Assembly: GCF_937976265.1 (NCBI RefSeq)
Contig: NZ_CALJRX010000146.1
Span: forward strand, 1 to 9,754
Direction of reading: 5' to 3'
Source of the DNA: an uncultured Haemophilus sp.
GTDB taxonomy: Bacteria > Pseudomonadota > Gammaproteobacteria > Enterobacterales > Pasteurellaceae
Length of the DNA stretch: 9,754 bases
Shown: positions 1 through 4,091 of the stretch, piece after piece
How the letters are laid out: every line of letters starts with the position of its first letter
Position numbering within the stretch: position 1 is the stretch's first letter
Position numbers and translations under genes: made by a program
The notes under the pieces: generated by a model
The model's input: only the letters and a program-made list of their open reading frames with translations
Told to the model about the DNA's origin: nothing
Database searches by the model: none

Positions 1-1739
1 GACACTTTGCTATAATCAAAGTTAGCCGGAATTGCTGTATTTTCGTGGCGTTTTTGTTTTTCAATTTCTTCTTGTTGATGCTCAATATAGCCTTGATATT
101 TAATAGCAATTTCCACTTGTTCTACGGCTTCTCTATCTTCCATTGCTGGTTTGTATGGCGTTAAAGAAGTCAAAATATCGTAGGTCATTTCTGGACGGCG
201 CAATAAATCTTCACCACTGGCCTCACGCACAAGTGGGCTACTAAGCACTTTATTCGCTTCTTCTAAATATTCAGAACGCGGATGCAACCAAATACTGCGT
301 AAGCGTTGGCGCTCTTGCTCAATATTTTCCATTTTTTGATTAAAGCGCGCCCAACGAGCTTCATCGATTAAACCTAATTCATGGGCAATTGGCGTTAAAC
401 GAATATCCGCATTATCTTCACGTAATAACAAACGGTATTCTGCACGAGAAGTAAATACGCGATAAGGTTCTTTGGTGCCAAGCGTGCAAAGATCATCCAC
501 CAATACACCGGTATAGGATTGATCGCGGCGTGGATACCATGCCTCTTTCTCTTGTACGTAAAGACCTGCGTTAATCCCCGCCAATAAGCCTTGTGCTGCC
601 GCTTCTTCATAACCCGTTGTACCGTTAATTTGACCTGCGAAGAATAAACCGGAAATAGCTTTTGTTTCCAAGGTCGGTTTTAAGTCACGTGGATCAAAAT
701 AATCATATTCAATGGCATAACCCGGTTTAATGATGCGCGCTTTTTCTAAACCTTTCATGGAATTCACAATGCCCATTTGCACGTCAAACGGCAAACTGGT
801 CGAGATTCCATTTGGATAGACTTCATTACTGGTTAAGCCTTCCGGTTCCAAATAAATTTGATGTGAATTACGATCCGCAAAACGCATCACTTTATCTTCA
901 ATGGATGGGCAATAACGTGGACCGATCCCTTCAATCACACCGGTATACATTGGACTGCGATCCAAGTTATTACGGATCACTTCATGGGTTTGTTCATTAG
1001 TGTGGGTGATATAACAAGGAATTTGTTGAGGGTGATCATCCACTGATCCCATAAAAGAGAATACAGGCAACACCTCATCACCATGCTGTTTAGCTAAAAT
1101 ATCAAAATTGATTGTACGAGCATCAATACGCGGTGGTGTACCGGTTTTTAAACGATCTACACGTAAATTCAGATCACGTAAACGATGAGAAAGTGTAACA
1201 GATGCCGGATCACCCGCTCGGCCACCTTCATAATGTTCTAAACCAATATGGATCTTACCCGCTAAGAAAGTACCGGCAGTTAAAATGACCGATTTAGCAC
1301 GGAATTTAAGTCCCATTTTGGTTTCCACACCACAAACGCGATCTTGCTCAATTAAAATATCGGTTACTTCTTGTTGGAAAATATCTAAATTAGGTTGGTT
1401 TTCAAGTGCGATGCGTACTGCTTGACGATATAAAACACGGTCGGCTTGAGCACGAGTTGCACGTACAGCAGGCCCTTTACTGCTGTTTAAAGTACGAAAT
1501 TGAATACCGGCTTTATCCGCTGCGTGAGCCATAAGACCGCCCATCGCATCAATTTCTCTCACTAAATGGCCTTTACCAATGCCGCCAATGGCTGGGTTAC
1601 ATGACATTTGTCCAAGGGTATCGACATTATGTGTCAATAATAGGGTTTTTAATCCCATGCGTGCCGGTGCTAATGCCGCTTCTGTACCAGCATGACCGCC
1701 TCCAATGACGATCACATCATAATTTTCGGTGTAAAACAT
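1..1739 (-). CDS. mnmG: MnmG (GidA), tRNA uridine-34 carboxymethylaminomethyl modification enzyme, 3' end cut by window
   Basis: FAD-dependent partner of MnmE. The MnmEG complex installs the (carboxymethyl)aminomethyl group on U34 of tRNAs reading NNA/NNG codons, in the cytoplasm. Reading the minus strand from the ATG at 1739 gives 579 uninterrupted codons. The dinucleotide fold is near the N-terminus (VIVIGGGHAGTEAA, about residues 9-22). The conserved CNPAIGGIGKGHL block starts at C47, and the second conserved Cys lies in PCYITHTN; both correspond to the functional cysteines of the E. coli enzyme. The GYEEAAAQGLLAGINA block, typical of the FAD domain, follows. E. coli MnmG is 629 residues, so roughly 50 C-terminal residues (the MnmE-contacting helical region) lie beyond the left edge. 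A purine-rich AGAGAG stretch precedes the start. The gene reads away from oriC, the ancestral gammaproteobacterial arrangement. I saw no frameshift. Confidence 0.97.
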   Translation of the reverse strand, partial: MFYTENYDVIVIGGGHAGTEAALAPARMGLKTLLLTHNVDTLGQMSCNPAIGGIGKGHLVREIDAMGGLMAHAADKAGIQFRTLNSSKGPAVRATRAQADRVLYRQAVRIALENQPNLDIFQQEVTDILIEQDRVCGVETKMGLKFRAKSVILTAGTFLAGKIHIGLEHYEGGRAGDPASVTLSHRLRDLNLRVDRLKTGTPPRIDARTINFDILAKQHGDEVLPVFSFMGSVDDHPQQIPCYITHTNEQTHEVIRNNLDRSPMYTGVIEGIGPRYCPSIEDKVMRFADRNSHQIYLEPEGLTSNEVYPNGISTSLPFDVQMGIVNSMKGLEKARIIKPGYAIEYDYFDPRDLKPTLETKAISGLFFAGQINGTTGYEEAAAQGLLAGINAGLYVQEKEAWYPRRDQSYTGVLVDDLCTLGTKEPYRVFTSRAEYRLLLREDNADIRLTPIAHELGLIDEARWARFNQKMENIEQERQRLRSIWLHPRSEYLEEANKVLSSPLVREASGEDLLRRPEMTYDILTSLTPYKPAMEDREAVEQVEIAIKYQGYIEHQQEEIEKQKRHENTAIPANFDYSKV

Positions 1740-1787
1740 ATCTCTCTCTTCGTCTTCTATTTGATCTTCGATCTAAAAATAGGCGCT

Positions 1788-1816
1788 ATTCTACTGAAAA
1801 TTACGTGTGCTTGAAA
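1788..1816 (-). promoter_or_regulatory. Candidate mnmG promoter
   Basis: On the minus strand, TAGAAT (1788-1793, five of six to the -10 consensus) lies 17 bp downstream of TTTCAA (1811-1816, a weak -35). The predicted start is about 40-45 nt upstream of the mnmG ATG. Two GATC sites (1763, 1770) lie in the leader, so transcription could respond to Dam methylation or SeqA as for gidA in E. coli. This is inferred from consensus matching only. Confidence 0.4.
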
Positions 1817-1849
1817 GCAAGAATTCAATCTGTGATAAGAGAAGATCGA

Positions 1850-1906
1850 GAGGTAATAAAGATAAGATCTATTTATATATAAAGATCTTATTATTGTTAC
1901 TATTAT
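1850..1906. other. AT-rich DNA unwinding element with 13-mer-like repeats
   Basis: Almost entirely A/T. It carries GATCTATTTATAT (1866-1878), which differs from the E. coli L 13-mer in two positions, and GATCTTATTATTG (1884-1896), resembling the M 13-mer. Where the third (R) 13-mer should stand, just before the GATC at 1907, the sequence has TTGT in place of GATC. The block lies directly left of the R1-position DnaA box, where strand opening starts in E. coli. Confidence 0.8.
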
Positions 1907-1919
1907 GATCCTTTTACCT

Positions 1920-1928
1920 TGTGAATAA
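1920..1928 (-). promoter_or_regulatory. DnaA box in R1 position (TTATTCACA)
   Basis: The minus strand reads TTATTCACA, fitting the general TTATNCACA box but not the strongest form. It lies nine bases after a GATC (1907), exactly the E. coli GATC-to-R1 offset, which identifies it as R1. It is flanked by two copies of GATCCTTTT (1907-1915 and 1929-1937). Confidence 0.85.
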
Positions 1929-2007
1929 GATCCTTTTCCTTTTTTAAATGAAGAAGTTAGATCATTTTAGATAGTGTTGAAATGTCGTCAGTTTGGAGAC
2001 TTTTTCT

Positions 2008-2016
2008 TGTGGATAA
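2008..2016 (-). promoter_or_regulatory. DnaA box, strong form, inverted relative to next box
   Basis: The minus strand reads TTATCCACA. With the box at 2026-2034 it makes a perfect 9-bp inverted repeat separated by 9 bp. In E. coli the region just left of R2 holds only the weak I-type site I2, so a consensus box here is an addition. Confidence 0.85.
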
Positions 2017-2025
2017 CCTTTAATT

Positions 2026-2034
2026 TTATCCACA
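2026..2034 (+). promoter_or_regulatory. DnaA box in R2 position (TTATCCACA)
   Basis: The plus strand reads TTATCCACA. It starts 72 bp left of the R4-like box, matching the R2-to-R4 spacing of E. coli. E. coli R2 is the weaker TTATACACA, so this copy is closer to consensus. Confidence 0.87.
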
Positions 2035-2097
2035 GTTAAAACAATCATCATATTTACTCAGTGGAAAAGAACAAGTTTTTGACAGGTTTTATTAAAG

Positions 2098-2106
2098 TTA
2101 TCCACA
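2098..2106 (+). promoter_or_regulatory. DnaA box in R4 position (TTATCCACA)
   Basis: The plus strand reads TTATCCACA followed by GG. It is preceded by GACAG, as is R4 in E. coli, and marks the right border of the origin, 21 bp before the tail of the mioC terminator. Confidence 0.9.
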
Positions 2107-2127
2107 GGTGATTTTTTTAGATAATGG

Positions 2128-2161
2128 ATAAAGAAAAAGCGATAACTCAAATTATCGCTTT
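2128..2161 (-). terminator. Intrinsic terminator of mioC
   Basis: Arms 2136-2145 and 2152-2161 pair perfectly over 10 bp (AAAGCGATAA with TTATCGCTTT) around a 6-nt loop. On the minus strand the stem is followed by a U-rich tail. It begins only 7 nt after the mioC stop codon and lies between mioC and the DnaA boxes. Confidence 0.88.
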
Positions 2162-2168
2162 ATTATGA

Positions 2169-2606
2169 TTAAAGAGCATGAATAAATTGTGGTAACCAAT
2201 CTTCCGCAAATTGTTCTTGATCATCAACATGCAAGACATCGATTTTTAAACTTTCGCAAATTTTGACCGCACTTTTTTCACTCAATTGTGTTTCGACTTT
2301 ATTTACGGCATGACAGAATGTATCGTAATCTGAATTGCCTAATCCTACAACGGCAAAGCGGAGAGAAGAGAAATCTTTATCTGATGCCGCAATTTGTTCA
2401 AAGAGTGGTTTTAAATTATCAGGCAATTCACCTGCGCCATGTGTTGAAGTGACAATCAACCAAATATTTTCATCAATTACATCATCAAGTTCTGGTCCGT
2501 GGAAAAGTGCGGTAGAAAAATCTTGTGTTTTTAACACATCTTCTAAATGCTCCGCCACATATTCAGCCCCGCCTAATGTGCTGCCTGAAATCACGCAAAT
2601 ATTCAT
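2169..2606 (-). CDS. mioC: MioC, flavodoxin-like FMN protein
   Basis: Short-chain flavodoxin family protein. E. coli MioC binds FMN and has been linked to biotin synthase activity in vitro; its physiological role is not settled. The 145-residue product matches the family length (about 147). FMN-phosphate loop: SGSTLGGAE, residues 7-15. Second flavin-contact loop: TSTHGAGELPDN, residues 53-64. Third: GLGNSDYDTFC, residues 88-98. The start ATG at 2606 is preceded by AGGAAA at good spacing. The gene points toward oriC, as in E. coli, but an intrinsic terminator follows immediately. Upstream, the zapB terminator ends about 20 nt before the start codon, so transcription comes by readthrough or from a promoter overlapping the zapB stop. 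Two uptake sequences lie inside the coding region. No DnaA box is visible upstream, unlike the E. coli mioC promoter. Confidence 0.96.
   Translation of the reverse strand: MNICVISGSTLGGAEYVAEHLEDVLKTQDFSTALFHGPELDDVIDENIWLIVTSTHGAGELPDNLKPLFEQIAASDKDFSSLRFAVVGLGNSDYDTFCHAVNKVETQLSEKSAVKICESLKIDVLHVDDQEQFAEDWLPQFIHAL
2266..2274 (-). repeat. DNA uptake signal sequence (exact, minus)
   Basis: ACCGCACTT on the plus strand is the complement of AAGTGCGGT, the Haemophilus uptake core. On the minus strand it is followed by CAAAATTT, fitting the AT-rich extension. It lies within mioC and encodes part of KSAVK. Confidence 0.92.
2505..2513 (+). repeat. DNA uptake signal sequence (exact, plus)
   Basis: AAGTGCGGT followed by AGAAAAA, within mioC. 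It is the second exact copy in this 438-bp gene, in the opposite orientation to the first. Confidence 0.92.
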
Positions 2607-2618
2607 ATTGTTTCCTAA

Positions 2619-2650
2619 TAAGAAAAAAGGCTTAGATTTTCTAAGCCTTT
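2619..2650 (-). terminator. Intrinsic terminator of zapB, immediately upstream of mioC
   Basis: Arms 2626-2635 (AAAGGCTTAG) and 2641-2650 (CTAAGCCTTT) pair perfectly over 10 bp around a 5-nt loop. On the minus strand a U-rich tail follows. It starts 7 nt after the zapB stop codon and finishes about 20 nt before the mioC ATG. On the plus strand there is no T tract, so it acts for zapB only. Confidence 0.9.
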
Positions 2651-2656
2651 ATAGTC

Positions 2657-2684
2657 ATTATACGTTGTCGAATTTACCCAACAA
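2657..2684 (-). promoter_or_regulatory. Candidate mioC promoter overlapping the zapB stop codon
   Basis: The minus strand has a perfect TATAAT (2657-2662) that includes the zapB TAA stop codon. A weak -35, TTGTTG (2679-2684), lies 16 bp upstream. The predicted start (about 2650) falls on the first base of the zapB terminator hairpin, so a mioC transcript from here would begin with that hairpin. The -10 is strong but the -35 is poor; this is an inference. Confidence 0.4.
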
Positions 2685-2876
2685 TGAACGAATGTGTTCT
2701 TGCCAGTTGCGGTGTTCATTTCTAAGTTGCTCGTTTTCATGCTGCAACGCTTCTACCGCTTGTTGAGATTGATTTTTTTGTTCTTTTAATTCTTCCACTT
2801 CAAGTTGAAGTAATTGAATGGTTTCTACTGCTTGTCTAATTTTTTCTTCAAGCTGATCTAAAATTTCTAAAGACAT
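2658..2876 (-). CDS. zapB: ZapB, FtsZ-ring-associated coiled-coil cell division protein
   Basis: Cytoplasmic cell division factor recruited to the Z ring through ZapA; it helps organise FtsZ and link it to the terminus. The 72-residue product is predicted coiled coil almost throughout, very rich in Glu and Gln. It opens with MSLEILDQLEEKI and ends with the conserved NWQEHIRSLLGKF segment, both recognisably ZapB. E. coli ZapB is 81 residues. The deficit is two N-terminal residues plus about seven in the middle, consistent with loss of one heptad. The ATG at 2876 has AGGAAA upstream. It is divergent from glpX, recalling E. coli, where zapB is divergent from glpFKX, although glpF and glpK are absent here. 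An intrinsic terminator follows the gene. Confidence 0.95.
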   Translation of the reverse strand: MSLEILDQLEEKIRQAVETIQLLQLEVEELKEQKNQSQQAVEALQHENEQLRNEHRNWQEHIRSLLGKFDNV

Positions 2877-2914
2877 AGTGATTTCCTTTTTTAAAATAAG
2901 TCCGAAACGGCTTT

Positions 2915-2942
2915 ATTCTACCCACTTAATCCTATTTTTAAA
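2915..2942 (-). promoter_or_regulatory. Candidate zapB promoter
   Basis: On the minus strand, TAGAAT (2915-2920) lies 16 bp downstream of TTTAAA (2937-2942). An alternative upstream pair is a perfect TTGACA (2950-2955) with TAGGAT (2929-2934) at a short 15-bp spacing. Either would give a leader of roughly 30-50 nt. I cannot choose between them from sequence. Confidence 0.3.
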
Positions 2943-2961
2943 AGCCTCTTGTCAAAATTTA

Positions 2962-2990
2962 TTATGCAAACGTTTGCTTAGTGATAAAAT
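2962..2990 (+). promoter_or_regulatory. Candidate extended -10 promoter of glpX
   Basis: TAAAAT (2985-2990) is preceded by TGA (2982-2984), giving a TGn extended -10. The hexamer 17 bp upstream, TTATGC (2962-2967), is a poor -35, as is common for extended -10 promoters. The predicted start near 2997 leaves a leader of about 23 nt. The palindrome at 2964-2979 occupies the spacer. Confidence 0.45.
2964..2979. promoter_or_regulatory. PurR/LacI-family operator in the zapB-glpX control region
   Basis: The perfect 12-bp palindrome GCAAACGTTTGC (2966-2977), with its flanks AT and TT, fits the PurR box ANGCAAACGNTTNCNT at every defined position. It sits between the -35 position and the extended -10 of the glpX promoter candidate, a classical repression position. 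It is about 10 bp upstream of a possible zapB -35. The core AAACGTTT is shared by several LacI-family regulators, so PurR is the best but not the only reading. Confidence 0.7.
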
Positions 2991-3019
2991 AACGAGACTT
3001 TTTGCATTGGGAGAGAAAA

Positions 3020-4033
3020 ATGAATCGTGCATTAGCTATTGAATTTTCAAGAGTAACCGAAGCAGCTGCATTAGCGGCTTATACTTGGCTTGGACGTGGT
3101 AATAAAAATGCGGCAGATGAGGCGGCAGTCAAAGCCATGCGTTATATGCTGAATTTAATCCATATGGACGGTGAAATTGTGATTGGTGAAGGGGAAATTG
3201 ACGAAGCACCAATGCTTTATATTGGCGAAAAAGTGGGATCAGGTAATGGTGAGCTCGTTTCTATTGCGGTTGATCCTATTGATGGCACAAGAATGACCGC
3301 AATGGGCCAATCAAATGCCATTTCAGTATTGGCTGCGGGTGGTAAACGTACTTTTTTAAAAGCGCCTGATATGTATATGGAAAAATTGGTCGTCGGCCCT
3401 GAAGTAAAAGGTATGATCGATTTAAGTTTACCAATTGAACAAAACCTGCGCCGTGTAGCTTCTCGTTTAGGTAAATCCTTATCGGATTTAACCGTGATGG
3501 TATTGGCTAAACCACGTCATGATGAAGTGATTAAGCAAATGCATAATCTCGGTATTCGCGTGATGGCCATTCCAGATGGTGATGTTGCCGCTTCGGTTTT
3601 ATGTTGTTTACCGGATGCTGAAGTGGATATGGTTTATGGCATTGGCGGTGCACCTGAAGGTGTGGCCGCTGCCGCTGCAATTCGTGCATTAGGTGGGGAT
3701 ATGCAAGCTCGTCTTATTCCACGTAATGAAGTGAAAGGCGATACAGAAGAAAATCGTAAAATTGCCGCTGAAGAAGTTCAACGTTGTGAAGCCTTAGGTG
3801 TGAAGGTCAATGAAATCTTAAAATTAGAAGATTTAGTACGTGATGATAATCTTGTTTTTGCTGCAACGGGAATTACGCACGGTGAATTACTCAAAGGGAT
3901 TTCTCGTCGTGGCAACTTAGCAACCACTGAAACCTTATTAATCCGTGGTAAATCACGCACCATTCGTAAAATCCAATCCATCCATTATCTCGATAGAAAA
4001 GATTCTGAAATCTATGAGATTTTAAGAAATTAG
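3020..4033 (+). CDS. glpX: GlpX, class II fructose-1,6-bisphosphatase
   Basis: Hydrolyses fructose 1,6-bisphosphate to fructose 6-phosphate in gluconeogenesis; cytoplasmic, divalent-metal dependent. The 337-residue product is collinear with E. coli GlpX (336). Visible metal and substrate residues include D33, E57 in IVIGEGEIDEAPMLYIGE (residues 53-70), D85 in VDPIDGTR (residues 84-91), IPDGDVAAS (184-192) and E213 in GIGGAPEG. Where E. coli has DPIEGT, this protein has DPIDGT, the more usual motif of the inositol monophosphatase/FBPase superfamily. I chose the ATG at 3020 because GGGAG lies 6 nt upstream and the protein then begins MNRALAIEFSRVTE, as in E. coli. A TTG at 3002 would add six unconserved residues. 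No glpF or glpK accompanies it. A PurR-type operator lies in its promoter and a shared terminator follows. Confidence 0.96.
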   Translation: MNRALAIEFSRVTEAAALAAYTWLGRGNKNAADEAAVKAMRYMLNLIHMDGEIVIGEGEIDEAPMLYIGEKVGSGNGELVSIAVDPIDGTRMTAMGQSNAISVLAAGGKRTFLKAPDMYMEKLVVGPEVKGMIDLSLPIEQNLRRVASRLGKSLSDLTVMVLAKPRHDEVIKQMHNLGIRVMAIPDGDVAASVLCCLPDAEVDMVYGIGGAPEGVAAAAAIRALGGDMQARLIPRNEVKGDTEENRKIAAEEVQRCEALGVKVNEILKLEDLVRDDNLVFAATGITHGELLKGISRRGNLATTETLLIRGKSRTIRKIQSIHYLDRKDSEIYEILRN

Positions 4034-4040
4034 TGAAAAT

Positions 4041-4086
4041 AAAAGAGCGGTCATAAAAAACAATGAATTTTTGACCGCTCTTTTTT
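4041..4086. terminator. Bidirectional terminator between convergent glpX and mutS, built from variant uptake sequences
   Basis: Arms 4041-4053 (AAAAGAGCGGTCA) and 4072-4084 pair perfectly over 13 bp around an 18-nt loop. T-rich tails follow on both strands. It begins 7 nt after the glpX stop and ends a few nt from the mutS stop. Each arm holds AAGAGCGGTC, one base from the uptake core AAGTGCGGT followed by C. Inverted uptake sequences acting as terminators are well known in Haemophilus. Confidence 0.88.
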
Positions 4087-4091
4087 ATTTC

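Larger units (their letters stand above)
1763..1963. repeat. Cluster of eight Dam/SeqA GATC sites
   Basis: GATC occurs at 1763, 1770, 1844, 1866, 1884, 1907, 1929 and 1960, and then not again until 2219, inside mioC. The steps 22, 18, 23 and 22 bp between 1844 and 1929 are close to two helical turns, the kind of spacing SeqA dimers prefer on hemimethylated DNA. The density is far above chance and is a hallmark of Dam-controlled origins. Unlike E. coli, the right half of this origin lacks GATC entirely. Confidence 0.8.
1844..2106. other. oriC: Chromosomal replication origin oriC
   Basis: Gene-free region between mnmG and mioC, the same position and orientation as E. coli oriC. From left to right it holds a GATC (1844), an L-type 13-mer (1866-1878), a second 13-mer (1884-1896), a degenerate third position, a DnaA box in the R1 position (1920-1928), GATCATT (1960-1966, also present at the equivalent place in E. 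coli), a DnaA box pair (2008-2016 and 2026-2034) and the R4-like box (2098-2106). The distance from the left 13-mer to the end of the last box is 241 bp, against about 245 bp for the E. coli minimal origin. The spacing between the R2-like and R4-like boxes (72 bp) also nearly equals E. coli (74 bp by my count from memory). The remainder of the 1740-2168 gap holds the mnmG leader on the left and the mioC terminator on the right. I see no clean IHF consensus. Confidence 0.93.

Noticed and set aside
2755..2763. ACAAGCGGT (minus strand), the core of the Actinobacillus-type uptake sequence, inside zapB
   Set aside because: A single copy encoding the Gln-Gln-Ala-Val segment. All other uptake sequences here are of the Haemophilus type, so chance from codon use is the simpler explanation.
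2335..2766. Plus-strand 143-codon open frame spanning mioC and zapB
   Set aside because: It runs antisense through two clearly conserved genes and their terminator, and its translation is Ser/Cys-rich with no recognisable family. It is a shadow frame.
2895..2917. Imperfect inverted repeat around CCGAAACGG in the zapB leader
   Set aside because: Only 5 bp plus 3 bp of pairing interrupted by two mismatches; too weak to call a regulatory hairpin or operator.
3002..3019. Upstream TTG start for glpX
   Set aside because: It would overlap the ribosome-binding sequence GGGAG and add residues absent from GlpX homologues. The ATG at 3020 fits both spacing and alignment.
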